NCBI GenBank assembly: GCA_963815475.1
Contig: CAWFHD010000001.1
Span: 1,054,001-1,118,000, forward strand
Direction of reading: 5' to 3'
Length of the DNA: 64,000 nucleotides
DNA from: Sulfopaludibacter sp963815475
Lineage (GTDB): Bacteria > Acidobacteriota > Terriglobia > Bryobacterales > Bryobacteraceae
The notes below the pieces were generated by a model, which did no database searches, had not been told where the DNA came from, and was given only the letters and a program-made list of their open reading frames with translations. A program made the position numbers and the translations under genes. Positions 33,572 to 42,182 of the stretch are shown in pieces; positions within the stretch are counted from its first letter, which is position 1; each line of letters starts with the position of its first letter.

Positions 33572-35605
33572 ATGACGGTTCGAATTCTCACCGCACTGGT
33601 GCTCACCAGTGTCACTTTCGCGCAGCCCAAGCCGCGCTACCTGGACAAAGAGACATTCTTCCAGATGGAAACCGTAGCGGCTCCGGACATTTCTCCGGAT
33701 GGCTCGCAGATCGTCTTCACACGCGGCTGGACCGATACGAACAAAGATCAGGCCGCCGCCAACTTGTGGCTCATCGGCTCGGACGGCTCTCGTCCGCGGG
33801 AATTGACGCAGGGCGCGTGGCGCGACTCCGAACCGGTCTGGTCGCCCGACGGCAAGCGCATTGCGTTTCTCTCCACGCGCTCGGGCGCGCCGCAGATCCA
33901 TGTCATGTGGGCCGACACGCACGAGGCCAGCCAACTCACGCACGTGGACTTCACGCCATCGGCGCTGCGCTGGTCGCCCGACGGTAAATCGATCGCCTTC
34001 GACATGACGATTCCGGACGAGTCGCCGGTGCTTCCCATCAAGCTGCCCAAAACGCCCAAAGGCGCGCAACTGGCGCGGCCGGCCGTAATCGTGGACCGTC
34101 TGGTGTGGGGCCGCGACGGCGTGGGCCCGGTGGCCAAAGGATTCGCGCACGTGTTCGTGGTGGACTCGGCGATTGGCGGCACGCCGCGCCAGATTACGAG
34201 CGGCAATTACAATCACGGCGCGGCCGAGTGGTCAGCCGACGGCAGCACGATTTACGTTTCGGGAATTCGCAAGCCTGACGCCGAGTATCTCAAGGGCGAC
34301 TCCGAAATCTACTCCATCGACCTGAAGACGCTCGATGTGAAGGCTCTTACCGATCGCAAAGGGCCGGACGCGAACGCCAAGGTCTCGCCCGACGGCAAGT
34401 GGATCGCCTACACGGGGTTCGACGAGCAGGGTCTCACCAACAGTATTTCGAGCCTGTACGTGATGGACCCGAGCGGCGGGCAGAAGCGCATGTGGGCCGG
34501 CAAGCTGCCCAGTTCGCCTTCCGACATCCGCTGGGCCTCCGACAGTTCGGGCGTCTATTACACCATGCAGGAGGACGGGGTGGAGAACCTGTACTTCGCC
34601 TCGCGCAAAATGGATTATGGTGACAAGCCGCGGGCCGTCACCACCGGCACGCACGTGCTCACGAGCGTCGCAATCGCGAAGAACGGAGCCGCCGCGGGAG
34701 TCATGTCGAGCTTCGACCAGCCGGGCGAACTGGTGACATTTAACGTAAATCAGAAGGAAGTAATACAGAAGCTGATGGACGTGAATGAAGACGTGCTTTC
34801 CGGCGTGAAACTGGGCGCGGTGGAGGAGCTGAAGTATAAAGCGCCGGACGGCATGGCGGTGCAGGGCTGGCTGATGAAGCCCGCGGATTTCGCGCCCGGC
34901 AAGAAGTATCCGCTGGTGCTGTACATCCACGGCGGACCCTGGTCGATGTACACGGTCGGCTTCAACTGGGACTTCCAGAATTTCGCCGCCAACGGATACG
35001 GCGTGCTCTGGGTGAATCCTCGTGGGTCCACAGGCTATGGCCAGGAGTTCGTGAACGGCATTCAGCACTCGTATCCCGGCAAAGATTACGACGACCTGAT
35101 GGCGGGGATCGACACGGCGCTGGCAAAGGGATGGGTGGACAAGGATAACCTGTTCGTCTGCGGCGGCTCGGGCGGCGGAGTGCTGACGGCTTGGATTGTG
35201 GGCCACACCACACGGTTCCGCGCCGCGGTGGCGATGCGCCCAGTGATCGACTGGGGCTCATTCGTGGGCAATACCGACGGTCAGAATTGGTACGACCAGT
35301 TCACGAAATATCCGTGGGAAGATCCAGTGCAGTATGCCGAGCGGTCGCCGTTACACTACGTGGCGAACGTGACCACTCCCACGATGGTGATGACAGGCGA
35401 AAGCGATTTGCGCACGCCCATCACGCAGAGCGAGGAGTTTTACCGCGCGCTGAAGATTCTGAAGAAGGAGACGCTGCTGGTGCGCATGCCCGAGGAGTTC
35501 CACGGCTGGCGCCGCCCCTCGCATCGCATCATGCAGCAACTTTACCTGCTGGCCTGGTTCGAGAAATGGCGAACACCGGCGAGCAAGTCGGCTGCCGCAG
35601 AGTAG
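33572..35605 (+). CDS. secreted S9-family prolyl oligopeptidase-like peptidase
   Basis: A 677-residue protein from ATG 33572 with GGAGGAG 6 nt before it and a signal peptide (RILTALVLTSVTFAQ). An N-terminal beta-propeller spans about residues 35-400, with WSPDGKRIAF-type repeats (EPVWSPDGKRIAFLSTRSG, ALRWSPDGKSIAFDM). A C-terminal alpha/beta hydrolase carries YIHGGPWSMY, the nucleophile in CGGSGGGVLTAW (Ser near 533), Asp in GESDLRTPI (~610), and His in EEFHGW (~643). The catalytic triad is therefore present. Such enzymes cleave peptides as dipeptidyl- or acylaminoacyl-peptidases. It may be the last gene of the redox cluster or an independent unit. Confidence 0.9.
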   Translation: MTVRILTALVLTSVTFAQPKPRYLDKETFFQMETVAAPDISPDGSQIVFTRGWTDTNKDQAAANLWLIGSDGSRPRELTQGAWRDSEPVWSPDGKRIAFLSTRSGAPQIHVMWADTHEASQLTHVDFTPSALRWSPDGKSIAFDMTIPDESPVLPIKLPKTPKGAQLARPAVIVDRLVWGRDGVGPVAKGFAHVFVVDSAIGGTPRQITSGNYNHGAAEWSADGSTIYVSGIRKPDAEYLKGDSEIYSIDLKTLDVKALTDRKGPDANAKVSPDGKWIAYTGFDEQGLTNSISSLYVMDPSGGQKRMWAGKLPSSPSDIRWASDSSGVYYTMQEDGVENLYFASRKMDYGDKPRAVTTGTHVLTSVAIAKNGAAAGVMSSFDQPGELVTFNVNQKEVIQKLMDVNEDVLSGVKLGAVEELKYKAPDGMAVQGWLMKPADFAPGKKYPLVLYIHGGPWSMYTVGFNWDFQNFAANGYGVLWVNPRGSTGYGQEFVNGIQHSYPGKDYDDLMAGIDTALAKGWVDKDNLFVCGGSGGGVLTAWIVGHTTRFRAAVAMRPVIDWGSFVGNTDGQNWYDQFTKYPWEDPVQYAERSPLHYVANVTTPTMVMTGESDLRTPITQSEEFYRALKILKKETLLVRMPEEFHGWRRPSHRIMQQLYLLAWFEKWRTPASKSAAAE

Positions 35606-35636
35606 CACCCGCAGCAGGTTCCCATCCGGATCCGGC

Positions 35637-36056
35637 TCAGAGTCCCGTGACACGCAGCCGGCGGACCAGCAGCGCAAAGGCGATCCAAAGACCCAGCGCG
35701 CCAATCCATATCGTCAATGCCGTCAGCGGCGCATCGCGCAGCATGAAAAACTGCACGCCATGGCTGTCGAAGGCAAACGATAAAGGGAGACCGCTAAACA
35801 GCAGAGCTATCGCGAGCAGCCAGGAGCGCCGTCGCAACAACGCCTTGGTGGCTGCCAGTGCGGCCTGTCCCCCGCGCGGCGATGACGGACGTTCGGAGAG
35901 CCGAACTTCGTCCTCCCGTAGCACCGTCGCGAGCCGTGCCAGTTCGGGATCATCGCGCAACCACTCTTCCACCGCCGCCCGGCTGTCTTCACTGACCTCT
36001 CCGGCCACGTATAGCGGCAAGAGATCTTTTACGATTTCACGTGTTACGTTTTTCAT
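35637..36056 (-). CDS. membrane anti-sigma factor-like protein
   Basis: A 139-residue protein. An N-terminal cytoplasmic region with IVKDLLPLYVAGEVSEDSRAAVEEWLRDDPEL resembles the sigma-binding part of small anti-sigma factors (zf-HC2-like helix set, but without the HxxxCxxC zinc ligands). It is followed by two membrane helices (~78-95 and 110-130). Its start overlaps the end of the ECF sigma gene by 20 nt, the usual arrangement for a cognate pair. It probably holds the sigma factor at the membrane until a signal arrives. Confidence 0.72.
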   Translation of the reverse strand: MKNVTREIVKDLLPLYVAGEVSEDSRAAVEEWLRDDPELARLATVLREDEVRLSERPSSPRGGQAALAATKALLRRRSWLLAIALLFSGLPLSFAFDSHGVQFFMLRDAPLTALTIWIGALGLWIAFALLVRRLRVTGL

Positions 36057-36540
36057 GGCTCTCCCCTCGATGTGCGCGTAATTCTGCGATTCTACGGCGT
36101 GCGCGATGCACTTTAGTTTTGGCCGCGCCGGCGGCGATTCCCAGCGCAGAGGCGATTTCTTCGTATGACAATTTTTCCTGCGCCCGCATCAACAACGCCG
36201 CACGATCGAGTTCCGGCAGGGCTTGCAGGTCGGCGAGCACAGCGTCCAGTTCCGAACGACCTTCCGCCAGCGCATGCGGCCCGGGCGCGGCGTCTGGCGG
36301 GTCATGGGAAAGTTCGCCGCGGCCTCGCTCGCGGCGAAGTTGCTCCAGGTATAAGTGACGCGCGATCGTCATGAGGTAACCGATCACGGTGCTCAGGTCG
36401 AGGCGGTCACGCGCGCTCCAGACGCGCACGAACGTTTCCGAGGTAATATCCTCCGCCATTGCCCGGTTGCCGGACAGCGAGAGAGCGAAGCGGAATACGT
36501 CGCGGGAGTGCTGCGCGTACAGCGTATCGAAGTCGATCAA
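36037..36540 (-). CDS. ECF-type RNA polymerase sigma factor
   Basis: Region 2 is seen as DTLYAQHSRDVFRFALSLSGN, AEDITSETFVRVW and VIGYLMTIARHLYLEQLRRE; region 4 as LQALPELDRAALLMRAQEKLSYEEIASALGIAAGAAKTKVHRARRRI. I place the start at TTG 36540, which overlaps the permease stop as TTGA and directly precedes the conserved IDFDTLYAQHS; the longer frame (36612) lies within the permease gene. That gives 167 residues, normal for an ECF factor. It is flanked by the ABC permease and the anti-sigma gene with overlaps on both sides, so one mRNA makes all four proteins. It likely drives its own operon. Confidence 0.85.
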   Translation of the reverse strand: MIDFDTLYAQHSRDVFRFALSLSGNRAMAEDITSETFVRVWSARDRLDLSTVIGYLMTIARHLYLEQLRRERGRGELSHDPPDAAPGPHALAEGRSELDAVLADLQALPELDRAALLMRAQEKLSYEEIASALGIAAGAAKTKVHRARRRIAELRAHRGESHEKRNT

Positions 36541-37247
36541 ACAAAGCTCGTCTTGCGACGCTGCAAGATCAGCATCGCGGCCACAATCGCAGTGATCGTT
36601 GCCGCCTCGCACGCAATCGTTATCGGCAATGCGGCCTCGCCGCGTCCCAGTGCGCGCATGTAACGGCCCACTCCATGGAGGTTGGGCAGCACCTGCAGCG
36701 CGAAATTGCCGACTACGAACAGGAGACCCGTGAGCACTCCGATGGTCCAGCCGATGGACTCACTGACGATGGCCGCGCCCAGCACAATCGCGAAGAACAC
36801 AAGCCACGCGCCCAGCACGATTCCATAGTAGCCAAGGGTTCCGGCCACGTGGGACCAGAGCGAGGCGTGGGACCGGGCCATGGCTGCGGGAATGTCGATC
36901 GGCGATAGCCACACCAGCGCGGTGGCGGCAATCGTACCGGGGATCAGGAACAGCGAGAAGGCCGAGAGCAGTTTTGCCAGCGCCGCATCTATGGGCGTCA
37001 CCGGCAGACTCATGACAAACGCCAGAGTCTTGCGTTCGCGCTCGCCCAGCACCGGCCCCAGCATCACATGAAAGGAGACGGCGATGAGCACGTTCAACGC
37101 GAGGGTAAGGCCTGCCGAGCGGACCACGCGGTCTCCCCAGACAGTGCATGGCAATGCCACCAGTGCGGCGGCAATGTAGGCCGCCAGCGGCCCTCGCATC
37201 AACGAGCAGTCTTTGCGGACCAGGCGCAGAATGACGCGGGGATTCAT
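36537..37247 (-). CDS. ABC transporter permease
   Basis: A 236-residue protein with about six membrane helices (for example AAYIAAALVALPCTVW, LALNVLIAVSFHVMLGPVL, LFLIPGTIAATALVWL, IVLGAWLVFFAIVLGAAIV, IGVLTGLLFVVGNFALQVL, IACEAATITAIVAAMLIL). The ERERKTLAFVMSLPV loop is typical of ABC-2 type exporters. ATG 37247 overlaps the stop of the ATPase gene (ATGA), and its own stop overlaps the sigma start (TTGA). It forms an exporter with the ATPase at 37244; substrate unknown. Confidence 0.82.
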   Translation of the reverse strand: MNPRVILRLVRKDCSLMRGPLAAYIAAALVALPCTVWGDRVVRSAGLTLALNVLIAVSFHVMLGPVLGERERKTLAFVMSLPVTPIDAALAKLLSAFSLFLIPGTIAATALVWLSPIDIPAAMARSHASLWSHVAGTLGYYGIVLGAWLVFFAIVLGAAIVSESIGWTIGVLTGLLFVVGNFALQVLPNLHGVGRYMRALGRGEAALPITIACEAATITAIVAAMLILQRRKTSFV

Positions 37248-37969
37248 GCTGCCACCACGCCGCTGAGCGCAGCTACTTGTTCGAGAAAGACGCCATCGAG
37301 GCTTTTGCCGCCCTGCAGCAATTCGGCAGTGGGAGCATGGGCGATCTGCCGACCTCCGTAGAGGAACGCGACGCGATCGGCCAGGGAGGCGATGTCTTCA
37401 GTGTAATGCGACGAGAAGATCAACGCGCTGCGCTCTCCGCGAGTAACGAACAGCAGGTTGAGCACTTCGTGCCGCGCAATCGGGTCCAAACCCGCGGTTG
37501 GCTCGTCCAGAATCAGGACGTCCGCGCGCCGGGCCATCGCCAGCAGAAGCAGGGCTTTCACCTGCTGCCCGCGCGAGAAACCGCCTACGCGCTGGTCGGG
37601 ATCGAGGTTTAGTCGACTGAGCAGATCGGCGGCCCGCCGGTCGTCCCACTCGGCATGCAAATCGCGAACCAACTGCATGTGCCAACGTAGTGTAGCAGCG
37701 CCGTACAAGGCCATGTCGCAGGAGACAAAGCCAACCCGCGCCTTGATCCAGCGCTCCTCGGCGGGCATCTCGCGTCCCAGCACCGTGACCCGCCCGGAAT
37801 CGGCGCGGACCAGTCCCATCAAGATACGCAGTAATGTGGATTTCCCTGCGCCATTCGGCCCCACCAGGCCCAGCACAGTGCCTTTCGGGATTGCCAGGTC
37901 AATGCCCTGCAAGGCGAAGCGGGGATAACGTTTGCAAATGCCGCGCAACTGAATCGTGTAGTCGCTCAT
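37244..37969 (-). CDS. ABC transporter ATP-binding protein
   Basis: A 241-residue nucleotide-binding domain: Walker A GPNGAGKST near residue 38, signature VGGFSRGQQVKALLLLAMA, Walker B VLILDEPTAGLDP, and an H-loop region IFSSHYTED. The start is ATG 37969 with GGAGG 5 nt upstream; the in-frame TTG at 37981 overlaps that site. The gene heads a four-gene operon (ATPase, permease, ECF sigma, anti-sigma). An ECF-like promoter lies just upstream. Confidence 0.9.
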   Translation of the reverse strand: MSDYTIQLRGICKRYPRFALQGIDLAIPKGTVLGLVGPNGAGKSTLLRILMGLVRADSGRVTVLGREMPAEERWIKARVGFVSCDMALYGAATLRWHMQLVRDLHAEWDDRRAADLLSRLNLDPDQRVGGFSRGQQVKALLLLAMARRADVLILDEPTAGLDPIARHEVLNLLFVTRGERSALIFSSHYTEDIASLADRVAFLYGGRQIAHAPTAELLQGGKSLDGVFLEQVAALSGVVAA

Positions 37970-37997
37970 AATAACCTCCAAAACGGTGTTCGTGAGG

Positions 37998-38026
37998 TAT
38001 AGCGACTGAGCGGAGAAAAGTTACAA
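37998..38026 (-). promoter_or_regulatory. ECF-type promoter of the ABC/sigma operon
   Basis: On the minus strand TTGTAAC (38026-38020) and CGCTATA (38004-37998) are separated by 15 nt. The AAC-type -35 and CG-containing -10 resemble ECF promoters rather than sigma-70. The predicted start is about 22 nt before ATG 37969. Autoregulation by the sigma factor of the same operon is inferred. Confidence 0.45.
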
Positions 38027-38052
38027 CAATGCGAGGAAATCGACCCGAGTGC

Positions 38053-38799
38053 CTAAAGACTCATGCCGCCATCGATGAGCAACTCGGCTCCCACCGTAAA
38101 GGCGGATTCTTCGGACGCGAGGAACACCACCGCTTTCGCGATCTCGCTCGGATTTCCGAAGCGCCCGGCGGGCACCTGGCTCTGAATGGAGGCGGCAACG
38201 TTCTTCAGATCGGCCTCGGAAAGCCCTAACTTGCTGTACAGCGGCGTCGTGATGGGGCCGGGGCTAATAGCGTTGACACGCACTCCGCGCTGGATCAATT
38301 CTCCCGAGAGTGTACGCGCGAGCGAAAGAAGCGCCGCTTTCGAAGCGCCATATACGCTGGTGTTCGGCATTCCGATGTGGGCGTTTACCGAGGCATTCAG
38401 AACAATCGAGGCCGGATTCGCGAACAGCGGCAGGAGTGCCTGAATCAGGAAGTATGGGCCCTTGACGTTCATCGCAAAGGTGCGATCGAAGGCGGCCTCG
38501 TCCCACTGCCCCACGGGCTTCAGCTCCGCGATCCCGGCATTCACTAACAGGATGTCGAGACCGCCAAATTCACGGCCCAGCACTTCGGCCAACTGTTTCT
38601 GTGCCGAACTGTCGCCGGCGTCTGAGGGAATGATCAGCGTGCTCGTTCCCAGTTTTTTTCGCGCACTCTCCAGGGTCTCCGGGTTCTTGCCCGTGATCGC
38701 CACCCGAGCGCCTTCAGCCAGAAATTGCCGCGCAGTTTCCAGACCGATCCCACTCGTGCCGCCCGTGATCAACGCCCGCTTTCCTTTTAGCCGATCCAT
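38053..38799 (-). CDS. short-chain dehydrogenase/reductase (SDR)
   Basis: A 248-residue classical SDR: cofactor motif TGGTSGIG (residues ~12-19), VNAG at the end of beta-4, catalytic Ser in LNASVNAH, the Tyr/Lys pair in VYGASKAALL, and the PGPITTPL loop. The C-terminal GRFGNPSEIAKAVVFLASEESAFTVGAELLIDGG is typical. The basic residues after the glycine motif (ITGKNP) suggest NADP preference. It would reduce or oxidise a small carbonyl or alcohol in the cytoplasm; the substrate is not predictable. It stands alone, downstream of and oriented like the ABC/sigma operon's promoter side. Confidence 0.9.
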   Translation of the reverse strand: MDRLKGKRALITGGTSGIGLETARQFLAEGARVAITGKNPETLESARKKLGTSTLIIPSDAGDSSAQKQLAEVLGREFGGLDILLVNAGIAELKPVGQWDEAAFDRTFAMNVKGPYFLIQALLPLFANPASIVLNASVNAHIGMPNTSVYGASKAALLSLARTLSGELIQRGVRVNAISPGPITTPLYSKLGLSEADLKNVAASIQSQVPAGRFGNPSEIAKAVVFLASEESAFTVGAELLIDGGMSL

Positions 38800-38844
38800 A
38801 TGTCATCCAGCTTACCTGGATCGGAGCGCCAAAGGCTCCAACAA

Positions 38845-38871
38845 GCTGGTGGCAAGACCACCGGCTCTACC
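38845..38871. repeat. REP-like palindrome (copy 2)
   Basis: GCTGGTGG-CAAGA-CCACCGGC forms an 8-bp hairpin with one G-T pair. With the following TCTACC it matches the element at 33531-33557 over 27 nt. It lies in the 231-bp space between the SDR and the first ADOP permease, beside another small inverted repeat (GGAGC/GCTCC, 38823-38839). Nothing else is supported in that space. Confidence 0.35.
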
Positions 38872-39030
38872 CAACGCCCGTTAACCTCTGTTACGGCCAT
38901 CCGTCCGGTTCTGAACGCAGCAGTTCCGAGGGTGAACACTTGCCGGATCCTCGCAAAGGCTAACTGCTTTCGCCTGTGAGATGGCAGTCGGGCCAGAGAC
39001 TTGCTTGGTATTCCAAAAGGTCAAAACCGC

Positions 39031-41466
39031 ATGATAGAGAGCCTCACGACGTTTCTCCGCGATCTGAAATCCGCAGGCCGTTCCCTGGCGCACGCAAAGG
39101 GTCTCACGGTGGCGGTCACTCTGACCCTGGCTCTGGGCATTGGCGCCAATGCCGCGATGTTCAGCCTGGTGCGCGGCGTGCTGCTGCGCCCACTAGTCAA
39201 TCGTGACGAAGCTCGGCTGATGTACATCCAGCAAACAGAGAATGGCAAGAATGCTACGTTCTCCATGCCGGAGATCCGGGCTCTGAGCTCGCGCGTGAGC
39301 ACAGTAAAATCGTTCGGCGATTTTTCGGTCATCGGCTTCACCATGGCCGGCCTTGGGGAACCGCGCACGGTTCGGGCTGGAGTCGCCGGAGGGTCGTTTT
39401 TCCAGGTGATGGGATTGCACCCGGTGCTGGGCCGGCTGCTGAATGCCGAAGACGACAATCCCAATGCCGCGGGCGTCCTCGTTTTGACCTATCGTTTCTG
39501 GTCTACCACTCTGAACCGCGATCCTTCCGTGATTGGTAAGACCGTCCGGCTCGCTTCGCGGACAGCCACGGTCGTCGGAGTTCTGGAGCCGTGCGTTCCT
39601 TATCCGGAGGATACCGAGATCATCGCCAATATCGTCACCAGCCAGCATCATCTTTCCGCGACCATGGTGACGAGCCAGACACACCGCATGACCGAATTGC
39701 TCGGCAGGCTCGCGCCTGGCGCCGACCTGAAGACAGCGCGCGCCGAGCTCGACGCCGTGTACGGGACGATCAAACGGGAGCATCCTGAAGCTTATCCGGC
39801 CAAAGGCGACTTCCACATCAGCGCAGTGCTGCTGCGCGACGAGCTCACCTCAGGAGCGCGCACCATTCTGCTTGTGCTGATGGGGGCATCGCTGCTGCTT
39901 TTCGTCATTGCCTGTTCCAATGCCGCAAACCTGATTCTGGCGCGCACAATACGCCGCGAGCACGAATTCGGCCTTCGCTCCGCGCTGGGAGCCAGCACTG
40001 CGGACTTGCGCCGCATCCTGTTGGCCGAGAGCCTGCTGCTGTGCGTCGCGGGCGCCTCAATCGGCATGCTGATCGCTCAGCCCATGGTGGGGATGCTGGC
40101 GCGATACGCCTCCCGTTTTTCCATACGCGCCCTCGATCTTACGATCGATTCGAGTATGCTCTGGGTGGGCGCGGGCCTGGCGGTAGTCGCCATGGCGCTG
40201 CTGGCATTCGTGCCGCGCCTGCCGTCATTTGGGCCGGTCGGCTGGAACCCGCGAGCCACCGGCGGCGCCAAGCGGCGACTCAAAGTTTTCGCGCTGGTTC
40301 AGATTGCCGCCTCTTTTGTGCTGGTGGCGGCGGCCGCAGCAACCGTGGATACGCTCCTCGCGCTTGAGTCTGCCCGCAGCGGCTTCGATACGCGCCATGT
40401 GCTCGCTGTCAACGTGCCGGTAATGCGCAACGGAAAAACACCGGCGCAGATAGTGGCCTATTACCAGGAGGCAATTCGGCGAATCCGTGAGTTGCCCAGC
40501 GTGATGAACGTTGCTGCCACCACAGCGGTTCCGTGGCGGGATGGCGACTTCAAACTCGAGTTTTCGATCGATGGGCAGGTTCCCGCCGCCGGCGAGGAAC
40601 ATCTCCGTGCAGCTTACGAGGTGGTCTCACCGGGATTCTTCGCAACCCTCGGCACGCCTGTCCTCGAGGGACGCGATTTCACCGATGCCGACCGCGCAGG
40701 TAGAGAGCCCGTCGCCATTATCAGCCAGAGTCTGGCGCAACGGATGTTCCCGAATCGGGATGCTTTGGACCATACGGTGATGTGGAGCGATCCGATGATG
40801 CAGATGATGCAGCCCGCTCCTCAGGCCCGACGTATTGTGGGCATCGTGGCGGATATAGACAACAACCATCTTGTGGCCACTCCGACGATGACCGTGTTTC
40901 ATCCCTCCGATCAGGATCGCTTCCAGTTGACCGGGCGGCTCCTGGTGAACACCAACTCGGATCCTTATGCGCTGGTCCACCCCATCACCAATATCATCCG
41001 AACCCTTTACGCGGACCAGCCAGTCGAACGCGCCAACACGCTCGAGGACATCCGTGCGGAGGTGCTTTCGCCGAAACGGCTCAACGTAATGGTGTCCGGT
41101 GTCTTCGCGGCGGTGGCGCTTCTGATTGCCGTGGTAGGCATTGCAGGCGTGCTCGCGTTCTCAATCAGCGGCCGCACCCGGGAGTTTGGGATCCGGCTCG
41201 CCATCGGATCTGAACCGCGCGACCTGCTGATGCGCGTGATTGCGGAAGGCGCCGCAATAGCTATCGGCGGGCTTGCCTTTGGCCTTGCTTTCGGGTATGG
41301 GTTGGCGCGACTCGCCGGAACTTTTCTGGGAGACCTTAAGATGCCGGGCGTGTGGCCGATAGCCGGCGCGGCTTTGGTGCTGCTGCTGGCGGCAGTGGCT
41401 GCTTCGGCGATACCCGCTGCACGCGCGGCCCGCATCGACGTGATCGAAGCGCTGCGAAGCGAATGA
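39031..41466 (+). CDS. ADOP-type FtsX/MacB-like permease (a)
   Basis: About 811 residues from ATG 39031. It has the Acidobacteria-type duplicated layout: an N-terminal membrane helix (VAVTLTLALGIGANAAMFSLVRGVLLRPL), a MacB periplasmic core (~50-270), an FtsX helix set (ILLVLMGASLLLFVIACSNAANLILAR and on), a second periplasmic core (~440-660), and a final FtsX set (VMVSGVFAAVALLIAVVGIAGVLAFSISGRTREFGIRLAIGSEP). No ATPase lies beside it. AAAGG lies about 11 nt before the ATG. Unlike the other two copies it has no PadR gene next to it. Such proteins probably export or extract lipids or lipoproteins or act in envelope maintenance, but no member is well characterised. Confidence 0.88.
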   Translation: MIESLTTFLRDLKSAGRSLAHAKGLTVAVTLTLALGIGANAAMFSLVRGVLLRPLVNRDEARLMYIQQTENGKNATFSMPEIRALSSRVSTVKSFGDFSVIGFTMAGLGEPRTVRAGVAGGSFFQVMGLHPVLGRLLNAEDDNPNAAGVLVLTYRFWSTTLNRDPSVIGKTVRLASRTATVVGVLEPCVPYPEDTEIIANIVTSQHHLSATMVTSQTHRMTELLGRLAPGADLKTARAELDAVYGTIKREHPEAYPAKGDFHISAVLLRDELTSGARTILLVLMGASLLLFVIACSNAANLILARTIRREHEFGLRSALGASTADLRRILLAESLLLCVAGASIGMLIAQPMVGMLARYASRFSIRALDLTIDSSMLWVGAGLAVVAMALLAFVPRLPSFGPVGWNPRATGGAKRRLKVFALVQIAASFVLVAAAAATVDTLLALESARSGFDTRHVLAVNVPVMRNGKTPAQIVAYYQEAIRRIRELPSVMNVAATTAVPWRDGDFKLEFSIDGQVPAAGEEHLRAAYEVVSPGFFATLGTPVLEGRDFTDADRAGREPVAIISQSLAQRMFPNRDALDHTVMWSDPMMQMMQPAPQARRIVGIVADIDNNHLVATPTMTVFHPSDQDRFQLTGRLLVNTNSDPYALVHPITNIIRTLYADQPVERANTLEDIRAEVLSPKRLNVMVSGVFAAVALLIAVVGIAGVLAFSISGRTREFGIRLAIGSEPRDLLMRVIAEGAAIAIGGLAFGLAFGYGLARLAGTFLGDLKMPGVWPIAGAALVLLLAAVAASAIPAARAARIDVIEALRSE

Positions 41467-41482
41467 CCCTCGCCGCGCCTGG

Positions 41483-42079
41483 TCACTTCTTACCCGTTCG
41501 CCTCGGCGGTTTGGGATGGCGGAGTGATGCCAGGAACGTGTGGAAGGGTTCCGAATTGTGTCTGAAACGGCAAAGCACCCAGCAGTGGGGGACCTGTTCT
41601 ATTGCGATTAAGGCAGGCAGCGCCCACAGTATCCAGGACGGCAACTGATGTCCGCTGCCAGTCGCCCCAACCAGCGCGGCGGAAAAACATGAGGCCGCAA
41701 GCACCAGGCACATGAAGCCAATCCGGCAGCGAATCCAAACCGCCCAGGAATAGGCTTCCACAAGCCAGGTTGAGGTGCTCCATGGGTGGCCTTCCGGGTT
41801 GTTCAAGCTGAGAGAAATTCCGCCGTAGTAGTATGCCAGCAGCGATCGCTGCAAATAGAAGCACAGGGCTGCGAGCAACAGCCATCCCGATCCGACCAGG
41901 ACGAATGTAGAATCGCGCTCCCAGATCCGACGGAACACCGTATCTTTGCTCAAATCCGCATTGCCGATTCGATCCAGAGTGAGAGCGACGGCAGCGACGC
42001 AAAATGTGCTGAGAATGCCCATAATGGTCATCTCTTTGTCCAGGTAGTCCAGGTACTCTTTTGCGTTGGCCGTCGCCAT
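41483..42079 (-). CDS. four-helix membrane protein of unknown function
   Basis: About 198 residues with an N-terminal acidic helix (ANAKEYLDYLDKE), then hydrophobic segments: ILSTFCVAAVALTL (~20-35), FVLVGSGWLLLAALCFYL (~60-80), GFMCLVLAASCFSAALV (~120-140) and SWILWALPALIAIEQV (~145-165). The C terminus is basic. ATG 42079 or 42088 could be the start; no clear ribosome site is present. It lies convergent to the ADOP gene (16 nt between stops) and divergent to the PadR gene. A longer frame across this region on the same strand (41490-42812) is a shadow of other genes. No family is recognised. Confidence 0.6.
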   Translation of the reverse strand: MATANAKEYLDYLDKEMTIMGILSTFCVAAVALTLDRIGNADLSKDTVFRRIWERDSTFVLVGSGWLLLAALCFYLQRSLLAYYYGGISLSLNNPEGHPWSTSTWLVEAYSWAVWIRCRIGFMCLVLAASCFSAALVGATGSGHQLPSWILWALPALIAIEQVPHCWVLCRFRHNSEPFHTFLASLRHPKPPRRTGKK

Positions 42080-42182
42080 GATGAACAACCATCACACAGC
42101 GGCTGAGGGAAGTCAATGCTAGTGATTCCCCTCCCTGTTGTTTTCCCAAATGAAGTGTGTCATGCTTTCTGTGGGAAAGCCA

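Noticed and set aside
34232..35206. 324-codon minus-strand frame
   Set aside because: Antisense to the S9 peptidase, whose catalytic motifs are intact.
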